The notes: generated from the sequence alone by a model not told the origin. A DNA stretch of 64,000 bases from Anaerobacillus isosaccharinicus (GCF_001866075.3 NZ_CP063356.1:5128926-5192925); one strand, 5' to 3'. Shown: positions 44,939 through 55,428, counted from the stretch's first letter. A program made the numbers and translations.

Positions 44939-45829
44939 ACGATCACGATTCATAATATAGTCGACTAATAGTTCTAGCTTTTCACTATTTATACTGACAT
45001 TATATAAGTATTCCTTAGCTAGAGAAATATGATTATCTAATTTATTCTTTGCACCATCTAAACCTAAAAGCTTTGGATATGTGCTTTTTTCGTTGCTAAT
45101 ATCGCTTCCTACAGGTTTTCCAAGGTTTTCCTCAGATCCTTCTATATCAAGAATATCATCTTTTATTTGAAATGCTAAGCCTAAATGCTTAGCAAAAAAA
45201 CGCAAATTTTCTACGTCTTTTTCAGAAGCTTTAGCTAAGATTGCACCTGCAATAATAGCATAACTTAATAGATCCCCAGTTTTATGGTGGTGAATATATT
45301 CTAATTCGGATAAAGTTAATTGTTTATTTTCGCCTTCCATATCTGCAGCTTGTCCACCAACCATTCCCTGGGGGCCAGCAGCTTTTGCAAGCTCAACAAT
45401 GAGTCGTAGTTTTTGAGATGAGTCAACAGATGTCTCACTCATCGTAGCGATAACTTGAAATGCAAATGTTAACAGAGCATCTCCAGCCAAGATTGCAGTA
45501 GCCTCACCAAAAACTTTGTGGTTTGTTGGTTTTCCACGACGTAAATCATCATTATCCATCGCTGGCAGATCGTCATGAATTAATGAATATGTATGAATCA
45601 TTTCAAGGGCGCAAGCAACTGGCAAGCTTTCTTGAAAGCTCTCACCAAAACCTTCTACGGTTGCAAATAATAGCATTGGCCGAAGTCGCTTCCCGCCTGC
45701 TTGAAGCGAATAGATCATTGACTCTTGCAGTTGTGTTGGAATTTCTAATTGTAGTACATAATCAGTAAGTCTTTGCTCTAATAGCGATTTTCTACCATTA
45801 ACAAAAGACGATAAAGTTAACTTTGTCAC
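44936..45829 (-). CDS. ispA: Farnesyl diphosphate synthase (polyprenyl synthetase)
   Basis: This 297-aa enzyme condenses IPP with DMAPP and GPP to farnesyl diphosphate. The first Asp-rich motif is DDLPAMDNDDLRRG (about residues 84-97) and the second is QIKDDILDIEGS. GGKRLRPMLLF and the KTGDLL segment are family features. The start is GTG behind GGAGG. It follows xseB by 2 nt. The following transcript runs into OLE, oapA and dxs, linking isoprenoid genes to the OLE operon. Confidence 0.94.
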   Translation of the reverse strand: MTKLTLSSFVNGRKSLLEQRLTDYVLQLEIPTQLQESMIYSLQAGGKRLRPMLLFATVEGFGESFQESLPVACALEMIHTYSLIHDDLPAMDNDDLRRGKPTNHKVFGEATAILAGDALLTFAFQVIATMSETSVDSSQKLRLIVELAKAAGPQGMVGGQAADMEGENKQLTLSELEYIHHHKTGDLLSYAIIAGAILAKASEKDVENLRFFAKHLGLAFQIKDDILDIEGSEENLGKPVGSDISNEKSTYPKLLGLDGAKNKLDNHISLAKEYLYNVSINSEKLELLVDYIMNRDR

Positions 45830-45831
45830 TG

Positions 45832-46062
45832 TTACTCCTCCTGAAACGATGTTAGTTCAACTTTTCCGTCCTCATGCAAAATACGATCCATGCTGTCTTC
45901 AACTGATTTTAACTTATCATGACATTGTTTTGATAAAGACATCCCTTCTTGAAACATTGAGATCGCTTTTTCTAAAGGCACATCACCTTGTTCAAGTTTT
46001 TCAACAACTTCCTCTAGCTTTTCCATCGCTTCCTCAAAGGACAGTTCGTTCTTCTCACTCAT
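45832..46062 (-). CDS. xseB: Exodeoxyribonuclease VII small subunit
   Basis: This small helical protein (76 aa) begins [20 protein letters not shown] and contains the conserved [19 protein letters not shown]. It binds several copies to XseA. The ATG at 46062 overlaps the xseA end by 8 nt (ATGAGTGA) and follows AGAGGTG. The longer frame would add nine residues that lie inside xseA. Confidence 0.93.
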   Translation of the reverse strand: MSEKNELSFEEAMEKLEEVVEKLEQGDVPLEKAISMFQEGMSLSKQCHDKLKSVEDSMDRILHEDGKVELTSFQEE

Positions 46063-47416
46063 GTTCAACACCTCTTTTCTTTTCAACATCTTTAATTTGA
46101 CAAGACACCGAGCCGTCTTTTAACTCAATTGTTAAGGGATCGCCAACAATTACGTTAGATACACTTTTAATTAACGTTCCATCTTGCTTATATGCTAAGC
46201 TATAACCCCGTGTCATAATTTTTAACGGGCTTAAAGCTTCCAATTTCGTAGTTAGATGCTTAAACTGAAATTCCTTCTCTTTTCTAATCGAATTAACTTG
46301 TTGCTTTAACAATGTTTCATTTTTTTCTAGTTGTTCCCTTACCTTTTGGATATAGCTTTTTGGATGGTTTCTTTGCACATCCTTTTCAATATTAAGTAGG
46401 GCTGTTCTTTTTCTTTCGATTAATTGTAGCATGTTACGCTGTAAATCATCGAATAAACGATCCAAGTGCTGTTCCTTCTGTTGCACGAGTTGTTCAGGGT
46501 AACGAAAAGCATAAGATTTTTGTAAATTAGTTAGTTTTTTTCTTTCAGTTTCGACCCTTTTAGAAATGGCTCTTTGGATACGAATTTTTCGTTGGCCGAT
46601 TTTTTCAAAAAGGTCTTCCCAATTTGGAACAGCTAATTCGGCTGCTGCTGTTGGCGTCGCTGCTCGTTTATCGGCTATGAAATCTGCGATCGTAATATCG
46701 GTTTCATGTCCTACTGCGCTAATGACGGGAATTGTTGAGTGAAAAATTGCTTTAGCAACAATTTCCTCGTTAAATGCCCATAGTTCCTCAATTGAGCCTC
46801 CACCTCTACCTACTATTAATACATCGATACCTTCTGTTTCGTTTGCTTGGTGAATCGCCTTAGCAATCGAATTAGGTGCTTCTGGTCCTTGGACAAGAAC
46901 AGGAAACAATGCAATTTTGACACTTGGAAAGCGCCTTTTTAGCGTTGTAATAATATCACGAACGGCAGCACCTGTTGGTGATGTGATTACGCCAATTTCT
47001 TTGGGTATTTTTGGTAAAGCCTTTTTATACTGATCATCAAAGTAACCTGCCACCTCAAGCTTCTGTTTCAGCTGTTCATAAGCCAAATACAAGTTTCCGA
47101 CACCATCTGGCTGCATTTCATTGACATATATTTGATATTGACCAGTTGCTTCATAAATTGTAACATTGCCGCGAACAATGATGTTCATCCCATCTTCAGG
47201 AATGAACTTCAAGAAGCGGTTATTACCAGCAAACATAACCGCTTGTATTCTTGATTGATCATCTTTAATTGTAAAATACATATGCCCTCGGCTATGTTTT
47301 TTAAAATTAGAAATCTCACCTTTTATCCAAATATTTTGAAGGATTTCATCATTGTCAAATGTTCGCTTAATGTACTTATTTAACGCTGATATCGTAAAAA
47401 TTTGATCATTTGACAT
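46055..47416 (-). CDS. xseA: Exodeoxyribonuclease VII large subunit
   Basis: This 453-aa nuclease subunit degrades single-stranded DNA. An OB-fold N-terminal domain ([21 protein letters not shown]) is followed by the catalytic domain with [30 protein letters not shown] and [14 protein letters not shown], then a long coiled coil. It lies 12 nt after folD. Confidence 0.95.
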   Translation of the reverse strand: MSNDQIFTISALNKYIKRTFDNDEILQNIWIKGEISNFKKHSRGHMYFTIKDDQSRIQAVMFAGNNRFLKFIPEDGMNIIVRGNVTIYEATGQYQIYVNEMQPDGVGNLYLAYEQLKQKLEVAGYFDDQYKKALPKIPKEIGVITSPTGAAVRDIITTLKRRFPSVKIALFPVLVQGPEAPNSIAKAIHQANETEGIDVLIVGRGGGSIEELWAFNEEIVAKAIFHSTIPVISAVGHETDITIADFIADKRAATPTAAAELAVPNWEDLFEKIGQRKIRIQRAISKRVETERKKLTNLQKSYAFRYPEQLVQQKEQHLDRLFDDLQRNMLQLIERKRTALLNIEKDVQRNHPKSYIQKVREQLEKNETLLKQQVNSIRKEKEFQFKHLTTKLEALSPLKIMTRGYSLAYKQDGTLIKSVSNVIVGDPLTIELKDGSVSCQIKDVEKKRGVEHE

Positions 47417-47428
47417 TCGAACCTCTCC

Positions 47429-48289
47429 TTACTTCACACTTACCACTAATTTTTTTGCAGATTGAATTGTATTAAATAGTAACATTGTTATTGTCATTGG
47501 CCCTACTCCACCAGGAACTGGTGTAATGAATGAAGCAATTTCTTTTGCCTCATCATAAACTACATCTCCGCAAAGTTTGCCAGTATCCAAACGATTTACC
47601 CCTACATCAATAACTACACTACCCTCTTTAATAAAGCTTGCATCGATGAAATTCGCTTTACCAACAGCTACAACAAGAATGTCTGCTTGTTTTGTAATTG
47701 ATTTCATATCCTTTGTTCGAGAATGACAATACGTAACAGTCGCATTTTCATTTAGTAGTAATTGCCCTACTGGTTTACCAACAATATTACTGCGGCCAAT
47801 GACAACTACATGCTTGCCTTCGATCGCAATACCTTGTGATTTAATCATTTCAACAATACCAAAAGGCGTACACGGTAAAAATGTTTCATCACCAATCATC
47901 ATTTTTCCAACACTTATAGGATGAAAGCCATCTACATCTTTAGCGGGACTAATACTCTCAATTACTGCCTTTTCAGAAATATGAGACGGTAATGGCAATT
48001 GAACTAAAATTCCATGAATAAGAGGATCATTATTTAATGACTCAATAGCATCTAATAGTTGTATCTCAGTAATAGAATCATCTAACTTATGTAGCACAGA
48101 ATAAATCCCAGTTTCTTCACAAGCTTTTTGCTTAGCTTTTACATAAGATTGACTTGCAGGATCTTCCCCTACTAAAATGACTGCTAAACCTGGTTGAATT
48201 CCCTCTTTTTTAAGTAACTCAACCTCTTTTTTCATGCTTTCTCTTTTTTCTTTTGCTAATTCTTTCCCACTAATAACTGTTGCAGACAT
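47429..48289 (-). CDS. folD: Methylenetetrahydrofolate dehydrogenase/cyclohydrolase FolD
   Basis: This bifunctional cytosolic enzyme (286 aa) interconverts 5,10-methylene-, methenyl- and 10-formyl-tetrahydrofolate. The catalytic Lys is in [15 protein letters not shown]. The substrate loop [12 protein letters not shown], dinucleotide motif [16 protein letters not shown] and [11 protein letters not shown] are conserved. It lies between nusB and xseA as in B. subtilis. Confidence 0.95.
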   Translation of the reverse strand: MSATVISGKELAKEKRESMKKEVELLKKEGIQPGLAVILVGEDPASQSYVKAKQKACEETGIYSVLHKLDDSITEIQLLDAIESLNNDPLIHGILVQLPLPSHISEKAVIESISPAKDVDGFHPISVGKMMIGDETFLPCTPFGIVEMIKSQGIAIEGKHVVVIGRSNIVGKPVGQLLLNENATVTYCHSRTKDMKSITKQADILVVAVGKANFIDASFIKEGSVVIDVGVNRLDTGKLCGDVVYDEAKEIASFITPVPGGVGPMTITMLLFNTIQSAKKLVVSVK

Positions 48290-48434
48290 CCTAATTTCCC
48301 CCTTGTTTTTAACTTTTTATTAGTAAAGCTCCCGCGTCTTTTACTTCAGTCGATTGAGTAAGTAGTTTGAATGACCAGTACACCGGAGCTAGACAAACGT
48401 AAAACAAAAGTGTTCGTATTCCCTTTGGGTTTAT

Positions 48435-48830
48435 TTATGCTTTTAGTGTTTCAGCAATCTTTGAAATAACGCCGTTTACGAAACGTCCGCTTTCTTCACC
48501 ACCAAAGCTTTTAGCTACATCAACCGCTTCATTAAGTGAAACATTTATTGGAATTTCTTCTACAAACTTCATCTCGTATATAGCCATCCTAATTACTGCA
48601 CGATCTACATTCCCTACACGGTCAATCTTCCAATTTTCCAAATGGCTTTTAAAAATTTGATCGATCTCATCTAAATTTTCTAACGTGCCAAAAACAAGCT
48701 TCTCTAAAAATTCATCTTTCGTTTCATCATCTTCTAATACATTATTTATTGCTTCCTCTTTATCGGTTCCACTCATGTCTACTTGAAAAAGTGACTGAAC
48801 GGCTTTTATTCGGGCAAGACGTCTTTTCAT
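48435..48830 (-). CDS. nusB: Transcription antitermination factor NusB
   Basis: This 131-aa all-helical protein works with S10 (NusE) at boxA in rRNA operons. RRLARIKAVQSLFQVDMS at the start and the C-terminal VPINVSLNEAVDVAKSFGGE-like segment with RFVNGVISKIAE are diagnostic. It precedes folD by about 145 nt. Confidence 0.95.
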   Translation of the reverse strand: MKRRLARIKAVQSLFQVDMSGTDKEEAINNVLEDDETKDEFLEKLVFGTLENLDEIDQIFKSHLENWKIDRVGNVDRAVIRMAIYEMKFVEEIPINVSLNEAVDVAKSFGGEESGRFVNGVISKIAETLKA

Positions 48831-49160
48831 ATGTAAAATTCTCCTTTTAAATACATTAATACCATTTTCCTAAACTAGATCATACCATATTCTTGTCCTT
48901 CATTACATAATTCTATTGTTATTTAGTATTTAAAAAATCCACTAAAAATATCAACGGATTTCATAATACTAACCCAAACGCCATTAAGTTAAAGAGCTGG
49001 TCGTTAAAACCCTTTAATAGATGTGACTAGTCTATTGTAATTATGAAATTTAGATATGTAAAAAATAAAATAAAAAAGACAACTTAGAGAGGGTATACAT
49101 CTTCCTAAGTCAACACTACTAGGAAGAGTCAGACCCCCCTAGAGTCATCCTCAGTTCAAA
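48831..49160. other. Intergenic gap between nusB and yqhY
   Basis: No ORF with a ribosome binding site is seen. The only notable structure is a CTTCCTA/TAGGAAG hairpin at 49101-49126 with a 12-nt loop, located after the yqhY stop. It lacks a poly-T tail, so it is not a confident terminator. Confidence 0.4.
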
Positions 49161-49568
49161 TTATTCTTGGGTATTGTCTACAACTACTTGTTGCGTTTCA
49201 AGTTGAATTCCAACTACATGAACATTAACAGCAATTAAATCAATAGCTGTCATTGTTCTTAATGTTTGATGAATGTTATCTTGGACTTTTTTTGCGACAT
49301 CTGGAATTGAAACTCCATAGTTCATAATAATATATACATCGACTGAAATACCATCTTGACCTAAATCTACTTTTACACCTTTACCATGGTTTTTTCTACC
49401 TAATTTTTCAGCAACTCCAGTTGCAAAGTTCCCTCTCATTGTAGCAACGCCTTCAACCTCAGCTGCAGCTATACTTGTAATAACTTCAATGACTTCTGGT
49501 GAAATTTCCACTTTACCTAATTTTGTATGTTGCTCTTCCATATCAATTACATGATTTTCTTCTGTCAT
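49161..49568 (-). CDS. yqhY: Asp23/Gls24 family protein YqhY
   Basis: This 135-aa Asp23 (alkaline shock) family protein begins with a variable tail and then shows EISPEVIEVITSIAAAEVEG and VDLGQDGISVDVYIIMNYG. YqhY is linked genetically to acetyl-CoA carboxylase in B. subtilis, where its loss is compensated by acc mutations. The location 52 nt after accC agrees. TAGGAGG precedes the ATG. Confidence 0.92.
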   Translation of the reverse strand: MTEENHVIDMEEQHTKLGKVEISPEVIEVITSIAAAEVEGVATMRGNFATGVAEKLGRKNHGKGVKVDLGQDGISVDVYIIMNYGVSIPDVAKKVQDNIHQTLRTMTAIDLIAVNVHVVGIQLETQQVVVDNTQE

Positions 49569-49620
49569 TATTTTAACCTCCTACGGATAGTCCTAGACAC
49601 TAATCCAATTTTACCATTAA

Positions 49621-50973
49621 TTATTTAACAGTTAAATTATGAAGTTCTAAAAATTTTGTGTTAAAGTCCCCACTTACAAATGTGTCGTTTTCTAACAACC
49701 TTAAATGAAACGGAATAGTTGTATCAATTCCCTCTATTACAAATTCATGCAATGCCCTTTTCATCTTCGCAATAGCTTCTGCTCTCGTTGCTCCGTAAGT
49801 AATTACTTTTGCAATCATCGAGTCATAAAAAGGTGGGATTGTGTAACCTGGGTAAGCTGCTGAATCTACCCTAACACCTAAGCCCCCTGGAGGCAAGTAC
49901 ATCGTAATTTTTCCTGGTGAAGGCATGAAATTCTTATCTGGGTTTTCTGCATTAATACGACACTCTATTGACCAACCATTAAACGTAATTTCTTCTTGAG
50001 TAAAAGGTAGTTTTTCTCCTGAAGCAACCAATATTTGCTGTTTAATTAAATCTATGCCTGTAACCATTTCTGTAACAGGATGCTCTACTTGAATTCTCGT
50101 ATTCATTTCCATAAAGTAGAACTCACCAGTGTTATGATCAAATATAAACTCAACGGTACCAGCGCCAGAGTAATTAACTGCCTGGGCAGCAGAAACGGCT
50201 GCATCACCCATTTCTTTTCGTTTAGCTTCTGTAATCGCTGGTGACGGTGTTTCCTCTAATAATTTTTGGAGACGGCGTTGAATACTACAATCTCTTTCAC
50301 CTAGATGTACAACATTACCATGATTATCTGCTAATACTTGGATTTCAACATGACGGAAATCCTCAATAAATTTTTCGATATATACCCCTGGATTTCCAAA
50401 TGCTGTTTGCGCTTCTTGTTGTGTAATTGAAACACCTTTAATTAACTCTTCTTTTGTTCTGGCAACACGAATTCCTTTTCCACCACCACCAGCTGTTGCT
50501 TTAATGATAACAGGATAAGTAATTTCATTTGCGATTTCTAAGGCATCATCAATGTCTTTAATTATACCATTTGAACCAGGAACAATTGGAACCCCTGCTA
50601 GCTTCATTGTTTCCCTAGCTACATCTTTTGTTCCCATTTTATTTATAGCTTCTGGACTAGGTCCAACAAACGTTATGTTGCATTCAGCACAGATTTCCGC
50701 AAAGTCAGCATTTTCTGCTAAAAATCCGTAACCAGGATGAATGGCATCAACATTTGTTAATGTAGCAACACTCATAATGTTAGTGAAATTTAAATAACTC
50801 TTCGCCGAAGCTGTCGGACCGATACAATAAGCTTCATCTGCCAATCTCACATGTAACGATTCTTTATCTGCTTCAGAATAAACAGCAACAGTTTCAATCC
50901 CCAATTCTCGGCATGCTCTAATAATTCGAACAGCAATTTCTCCTCGATTTGCTATTAAAAGTTTTTTTATCAT
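49621..50973 (-). CDS. accC: Acetyl-CoA carboxylase, biotin carboxylase subunit
   Basis: This 450-aa ATP-grasp enzyme carboxylates biotin on AccB in fatty-acid synthesis. The N-terminal [20 protein letters not shown], the Gly-rich ATP loop [15 protein letters not shown], the catalytic [18 protein letters not shown] and [15 protein letters not shown] are intact. ATG 50973 is taken as the start (TTG 50976 is adjacent), behind AGGGGAG. It follows accB by 12 nt. Confidence 0.95.
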   Translation of the reverse strand: MIKKLLIANRGEIAVRIIRACRELGIETVAVYSEADKESLHVRLADEAYCIGPTASAKSYLNFTNIMSVATLTNVDAIHPGYGFLAENADFAEICAECNITFVGPSPEAINKMGTKDVARETMKLAGVPIVPGSNGIIKDIDDALEIANEITYPVIIKATAGGGGKGIRVARTKEELIKGVSITQQEAQTAFGNPGVYIEKFIEDFRHVEIQVLADNHGNVVHLGERDCSIQRRLQKLLEETPSPAITEAKRKEMGDAAVSAAQAVNYSGAGTVEFIFDHNTGEFYFMEMNTRIQVEHPVTEMVTGIDLIKQQILVASGEKLPFTQEEITFNGWSIECRINAENPDKNFMPSPGKITMYLPPGGLGVRVDSAAYPGYTIPPFYDSMIAKVITYGATRAEAIAKMKRALHEFVIEGIDTTIPFHLRLLENDTFVSGDFNTKFLELHNLTVK

Positions 50974-50985
50974 CAAGCTTCTCCC

Positions 50986-51480
50986 CTATTCCGGTTTCAC
51001 TAAAAATAGCTCTTGACCGTACTCTACAAGCTGTCCATTTTCAACAAGAATCTCTACAATTTCACCTTTGATTTCTGCTTCTATTTCATTCATTAGTTTC
51101 ATTGCTTCAACAATGCACACTACCGAATCCGATTTAACTTGATCTCCAACCTTTATATATGGCGCTGAATCAGGCGATGGCGAGGAATAGAAAGTTCCAA
51201 CCATTGGAGATGTGATTTTATGTAAGTTTGTTGGTTTAACTGCTGGTGTCTCTTGTTTCACTTCTTTTTCTACGATGTTTTCAACTTGCGGTTGAACAGT
51301 TGTAACAACTTGTTGTGGAATGGAAATAGGAGCTTGTTGGACAACCTGCTGTACTTGTTCAATCATTTTGCGTTCTTTTCTCATTGTAATCTTTGTGCCA
51401 TCTTGCTCGTATTTAAATTCTTCTATACTTGATTGATCAATAGCTTTTATTAGTTCGCGAATATCTTGAATTTTTAACAT
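50986..51480 (-). CDS. accB: Biotin carboxyl carrier protein of acetyl-CoA carboxylase
   Basis: This 164-aa protein has an N-terminal helix pair ([20 protein letters not shown]), a Gln/Pro/Val-rich linker (about 45-85) and a biotinyl domain with the target Lys in [13 protein letters not shown]. The thumb-containing [19 protein letters not shown] is typical of AccB. GAGGAGTGA precedes the ATG. Confidence 0.95.
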   Translation of the reverse strand: MLKIQDIRELIKAIDQSSIEEFKYEQDGTKITMRKERKMIEQVQQVVQQAPISIPQQVVTTVQPQVENIVEKEVKQETPAVKPTNLHKITSPMVGTFYSSPSPDSAPYIKVGDQVKSDSVVCIVEAMKLMNEIEAEIKGEIVEILVENGQLVEYGQELFLVKPE

Positions 51481-51573
51481 AATACGTCACTCCTCATTAT
51501 TCTCCATCATTTCTTTTTAAACAACGTTTTATACTTTAATTAGCAATAATCAAGCCTTAATGTTTACTTTGTC

Positions 51574-51590
51574 TTATGACTAAGTACTAA
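51574..51590 (-). promoter_or_regulatory. Candidate FapR-like operator upstream of accB
   Basis: The minus strand reads TTAGTACTTAGTCATAA, close to the TTAGTAC-containing 17-bp FapR operators as I recall them. It is 94 nt upstream of the accB start. FapR control of accBC is not established in B. subtilis, so this is tentative. Confidence 0.35.
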
Positions 51591-51646
51591 CTTCATGGTA
51601 CATTAAATACTAACATTTTAAAAGATTTTTTTGGTATAAGCACAAA

Positions 51647-51682
51647 AAAAAGAATGACCCAAGATTATTGAGCCATCCATTC
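51647..51682 (-). terminator. Terminator of the 114-aa unknown gene
   Basis: GAATG and GGCTCAA/TTGGGTC pairings form a hairpin followed by T8 on the minus strand, just past the stop at 51687. Confidence 0.6.
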
Positions 51683-51686
51683 ATAT

Positions 51687-52031
51687 CTATTCTTCTTCAC
51701 TGACAGATACAACTTCTTTTTTATATTGTTTAAAAACTGGAAATTCTGAGAGATTTTCAGGAATTTTACCATTTTCTAATAAAATGATTTTAACAATACT
51801 TTTATTTCTTGCCATATGAAATTTATCACCATACTCATTTTCCTGTGTATATTTTTTCAGTGACTGATAATCTTCTTCTTGGATTGAAACACTATATACT
51901 TCTTCATCAGGCGTTTCAACCTCTTGTTGGAAACCTACTTCAAATTCCACAATTTGAATTTGATCATTTTTCATATTTCTTGTTTGCTCTAGTACCGCTT
52001 TGGCTCCTTCTGTTAAGTCAGTCCATTGCAT
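51687..52031 (-). CDS. Unknown small acidic protein between spoIIIAH and accB (114 aa)
   Basis: I do not recognise this protein. It is soluble and acidic, starts MQWTDLTEGAKAVLEQTRNM and contains VEFEVGFQQEVETPDEEVYS, with alternating helix and strand. There is no signal peptide. AAGGGAGAG precedes the ATG and a terminator follows, so it is likely a single-gene unit. B. subtilis has no gene I can equate with it at this position. Confidence 0.75.
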   Translation of the reverse strand: MQWTDLTEGAKAVLEQTRNMKNDQIQIVEFEVGFQQEVETPDEEVYSVSIQEEDYQSLKKYTQENEYGDKFHMARNKSIVKIILLENGKIPENLSEFPVFKQYKKEVVSVSEEE

Positions 52032-52235
52032 GATGATCTCTCCCTTACAAATAAGTAAAATGAATTTAATTAACTTAGCTTAATCTTTAAATAGCGTGTA
52101 AGTAAAATTTGTTATTTTGCCTTTACTTTACCAAGGACGTATTATACCACTAAAAATAAAGAAATGCACCTCTATCAATAGCTTTTTCCAAAAACAGCTC
52201 TATTTATTAGAAAGGTAATTGCATTAAAAGAGAAA

Positions 52236-52262
52236 GGGATTGATCTTTTTAAGACCAATCCC
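52236..52262 (-). terminator. Terminator of the spoIIIA operon
   Basis: GGGATTG-TCTT pairs with AAGA-CAATCCC and is followed on the minus strand by TTTCTCTTTTA, 7 nt after the spoIIIAH stop. Confidence 0.78.
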
Positions 52263-52269
52263 GTTTATC

Positions 52270-52845
52270 TTACTTATTTGTCGGCTGGAAAGCAACAGCG
52301 ATATTATCAATTCCAAGTTGTTCACGAGCCATTAAGTTAATTCTTACAGCTTCTTCTTTAGAAAGCTCGTTTGCTTTAACAATGATCTTTACTTCGTCAC
52401 CATCTGCAATAACTAAAACATCTTCATAACCTTTTGTTTTAATTAATGTTTCAAGCATTTCTTCTTTTTGAGCCAGTACTCTTAAGCTTTCAATATTATC
52501 TAATGCTCGGCTTTGAAGATCAGCAGAAGCATCAACAGAGGCAATAACCGCAACATAATCTTCACTTAAACGATCTCTTGTAATTTGTCGGTCTAAACGA
52601 ATTGAATTGAAAACTTCATCACTAGTAAAGCTAGTTAAGATGTTGTCATCGAACATGCTTTCCATCGTTTCGTCAGTTACTTCTTCAAATTCTACAAAAG
52701 TTCCATCATTATCACCTTTTTGGGCTTCTTCACCTACGAAAGCTAACTGATCATTTTGAATTGGAGATGTAATGTAATACACCGATAATACAATAATCAA
52801 GCTAAGCATTGTAAGTAACCAAACTGTTTGTCTTTTCAATACCAT
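52270..52845 (-). CDS. spoIIIAH: Stage III sporulation protein AH
   Basis: One N-terminal membrane helix (VWLLTMLSLIIVLSVYYI) is followed by an extracytoplasmic YscJ/FliF-like ring-building domain ending in LMAREQLGIDNIAVAFQP. SpoIIIAH in the mother-cell membrane binds forespore SpoIIQ, forming the channel between the two cells. At 191 aa it is slightly shorter than the B. subtilis protein. It is the last gene of the operon. Confidence 0.92.
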   Translation of the reverse strand: MVLKRQTVWLLTMLSLIIVLSVYYITSPIQNDQLAFVGEEAQKGDNDGTFVEFEEVTDETMESMFDDNILTSFTSDEVFNSIRLDRQITRDRLSEDYVAVIASVDASADLQSRALDNIESLRVLAQKEEMLETLIKTKGYEDVLVIADGDEVKIIVKANELSKEEAVRINLMAREQLGIDNIAVAFQPTNK

Positions 52846-52848
52846 TTT

Positions 52849-53514
52849 TTATTCCCCCTTTGATTTCTTTGGTAATACTGAAACTCGATGAGATGGTACG
52901 TCTAGAACCCTGCTCACTGCTTCTACTACCCATGTTTTTACTTGAATATTTTCTACTCCTCTAGCGACAACAAGAACACCCCTAATTGAAGGCTTTTCTG
53001 TTTTCGCTATAAGTGGTTCTTCTTTGTCACCTGTACGAATGACAACAACTTCATTGTCCCTGGTAACATCCTCAACTTTTCGCTTGCCACCTTCGCGATC
53101 CGTCTCATCGGTTTTTTGCTCTTTAGTACTTATATTTCTTTCGAATACTTTTGTTTCAGTTTCTGCTAGGTTGATCATGATATGAACATCAGAAACTCCT
53201 ACAATTTGTTCAAGGACATCTCTAAGTTGTTTTTCATAGGTATATTCATAATCTTGCATTGTGAGTGGCCCATCACCTGAATTTTTGCTTGTGAATACTG
53301 GAACAACCTCGCTAGTATCTTTCGTTTCCTCTTTGAAAACGGGAATACTTTCTTGTATACCGCTTGTCTTTGAGAAGTTACTAAAGATCATTAACGCAAG
53401 ACCAACACACATAACGATAGCTAAATATTGAATGGGACTACTTCTTTTTTTCTTTTCGTCCTTGTTCGTAAAAAGTTTTTTGATCCATTGTCCATTATCA
53501 TCGTTTTTGGTCAT
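52849..53514 (-). CDS. spoIIIAG: Stage III sporulation protein AG
   Basis: A single helix (YLAIVMCVGLALMIFSNF) near residues 28-45 precedes a ring-forming domain with EKQLRDVLEQIVGVSDVHIM and RGVLVVARGVENIQVKTWVV. AG forms a large ring in the feeding-tube channel. Its start overlaps spoIIIAF by 4 nt. Confidence 0.93.
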   Translation of the reverse strand: MTKNDDNGQWIKKLFTNKDEKKKRSSPIQYLAIVMCVGLALMIFSNFSKTSGIQESIPVFKEETKDTSEVVPVFTSKNSGDGPLTMQDYEYTYEKQLRDVLEQIVGVSDVHIMINLAETETKVFERNISTKEQKTDETDREGGKRKVEDVTRDNEVVVIRTGDKEEPLIAKTEKPSIRGVLVVARGVENIQVKTWVVEAVSRVLDVPSHRVSVLPKKSKGE

Positions 53515-54158
53515 TGATCCAAACTCCCTCCTTCCATTTGAACTTCAATTTTCTCTATTGGTATTGGCCAAGTAGTCGCTAAGTAACGAAGGATTTCTTT
53601 TTCATTGTTTTTTTCAGTTTCCAACTTTAGTGGCTCTACTCGATTGGCTGTATCGATTTTCACGAGAGCAACAGCTGGAACCGTTTTGTGATCAATTTCC
53701 TCTTCTCCATCAATCCGTTTTAGGCGAATTGATACTTGAGTAATGCTATTTAGGTAGTCATCTTCTTCTAAAAAATCATTTAAGGCTACATTTACTTCTA
53801 TTACTTCTTTATCAAACTTTGTAATCATCTCCTCTTCTACTTGTCTCTTTAGTTGGACAGCCACTTGTTCTGAAATATATGCAAGTGTTACCTGTTGTAT
53901 TTCTCTTTTCTTATTTTCTATAGAAATTTGTACATCTTTTTCTTCAAATTGGGTTGGCATTCCTATTTGTGCAACCCAGCTATCAACATCTTTTGAAAAA
54001 ATTGATAGAAGCGGAGTTAAAAGAATGACTAGTAATAACAAACCAACGACCATTTTGACATACCTTTGCAAACTAGAGTTCGGTAGGAGTAGTTCCAATA
54101 CGCTTGCTAATAGGATTAGTAAAATAATATTGCTTATCCATTCCGTTAAAAACTGCAT
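53511..54158 (-). CDS. spoIIIAF: Stage III sporulation protein AF
   Basis: Two N-terminal helices (NIILLILLASVLELLLP and VKMVVGLLLLVILLTPLLSI) are followed by a soluble domain of about 150 residues, the usual SpoIIIAF layout (215 aa). It acts in the mother-cell membrane as part of the SpoIIIA complex. A 106-nt gap containing a dispersed repeat separates it from spoIIIAE. Confidence 0.9.
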   Translation of the reverse strand: MQFLTEWISNIILLILLASVLELLLPNSSLQRYVKMVVGLLLLVILLTPLLSIFSKDVDSWVAQIGMPTQFEEKDVQISIENKKREIQQVTLAYISEQVAVQLKRQVEEEMITKFDKEVIEVNVALNDFLEEDDYLNSITQVSIRLKRIDGEEEIDHKTVPAVALVKIDTANRVEPLKLETEKNNEKEILRYLATTWPIPIEKIEVQMEGGSLDQ

Positions 54159-54181
54159 CGCTACCTCCCCCTTCTTTTTTC

Positions 54182-54262
54182 AATGTAGAATGTAGAATGT
54201 AAAATGCAAAATGTAGATTGGTCTGAGTTGTCATTTATTATTCATAATTCATAATTCGTAAT
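54182..54262. repeat. Dispersed AT-rich intergenic repeat, copy C (inside the spoIIIA operon)
   Basis: The left end reads AATGTAGAATGTAGAATGTA followed by AAATGCAAAATGTAG, and the right end is a tandem TTCATAA run (ATTCATAATTCATAATTCGT). Confidence 0.72.
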
Positions 54263-54264
54263 TA

Positions 54265-55428
54265 TTACCTCATCATCAATGATAAGTTACCTGCGGCTAC
54301 CATAATTGTGATTGCGAGAAAGAACATTAAGCAAACCGTTGCTAATGCCGCAAAAACAAAAATGACTGCTTTACCGATTATTGATAAACTATTAATAATA
54401 GCTCCACCGCCAAGAGGCTGTAGGACAGCAGCAGCTAAATTGAAAATAAGCGCTAGTGTAAGAACTTTAATTGCTGGAAATGCACATATTAGTAGCAGAA
54501 TTGCTAGTCCTACTATTCCAACTGTGTTCTTCAATAAAATCGATGCTCCCATCACTGTATCAGCTGCATCTGTGAAAACACGTCCGACTACAGGAACAAA
54601 ATTCCCTGTAACAAATTTTGCTGTGCGAATTGTTATCCCATCTGCAACAGCAGTAACTGCTCCTTGAACAGAAATAACTCCTAAAAAAACAGTTAAGAAT
54701 ATACCTAATGTTCCCACGCTAATATTTCGTAATAAATTTGCTAGTTTTGATACTTTATAATGATCTGTTAGTGTACTAACAAGGCTTAGTAATGCTGATA
54801 AAAATAGCAGCGGTAACACAAAGTGCTGAATTAATAAGCCACTAGTATTTACGAGAAAGATAATTAATGGATGAAATAAAGCTACCGAAGTTAAACTTCC
54901 AATAGATGCTAGCAACGCTAATAATAATGGTAGTAACGCAATCATGAAATTGATCATCATTGAAATGGCAGATTGAGCATAATTGATAGCAATATAAAAA
55001 CTGTTTATGGCAATGATCAAAAGCACCATATAAACGATGGCATTCGCTACCTTACTTACTGCATTTTTTTCAAAAGCTGTTTGTAAGTTTTGCAGGATCA
55101 TACTAAAAACCGTTAGTAAAATTAACGTTCCAAGTAACTTTCCATTAACAATTAGCTCATGTAGAAAATAGCGGACAAAACCTGACATCCACTCTTTCAG
55201 TGAAAATTGCTTATCACCTCGAACGAAATCCATAAACGAGCCTTTTTGATTTTCTGGAAGAAAGCCGCCATATTCAGTAACGATTTGCTCCCAGTATTCT
55301 CTGATTTCATCAATTCCTAATTGCGATATCTGTTGTTCTACAAGATTTTCTTGGGGTGGTGGTTCTGCTAGAGCTACAATAGGTACAAGAAAGAATATAA
55401 AGATCGCTAAAATAACTATTTTTTTCAT
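54265..55428 (-). CDS. spoIIIAE: Stage III sporulation protein AE
   Basis: A cleavable-type signal (VILAIFIFFLVPIVALA) and about eight membrane helices characterise this 387-aa protein. PLIIFLVNTSGLLIQHFVLP and TGNFVPVVGRVFTDAADTVM are conserved family stretches. It is a core membrane component of the SpoIIIA secretion-like channel. Confidence 0.92.
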   Translation of the reverse strand: MKKIVILAIFIFFLVPIVALAEPPPQENLVEQQISQLGIDEIREYWEQIVTEYGGFLPENQKGSFMDFVRGDKQFSLKEWMSGFVRYFLHELIVNGKLLGTLILLTVFSMILQNLQTAFEKNAVSKVANAIVYMVLLIIAINSFYIAINYAQSAISMMINFMIALLPLLLALLASIGSLTSVALFHPLIIFLVNTSGLLIQHFVLPLLFLSALLSLVSTLTDHYKVSKLANLLRNISVGTLGIFLTVFLGVISVQGAVTAVADGITIRTAKFVTGNFVPVVGRVFTDAADTVMGASILLKNTVGIVGLAILLLICAFPAIKVLTLALIFNLAAAVLQPLGGGAIINSLSIIGKAVIFVFAALATVCLMFFLAITIMVAAGNLSLMMR

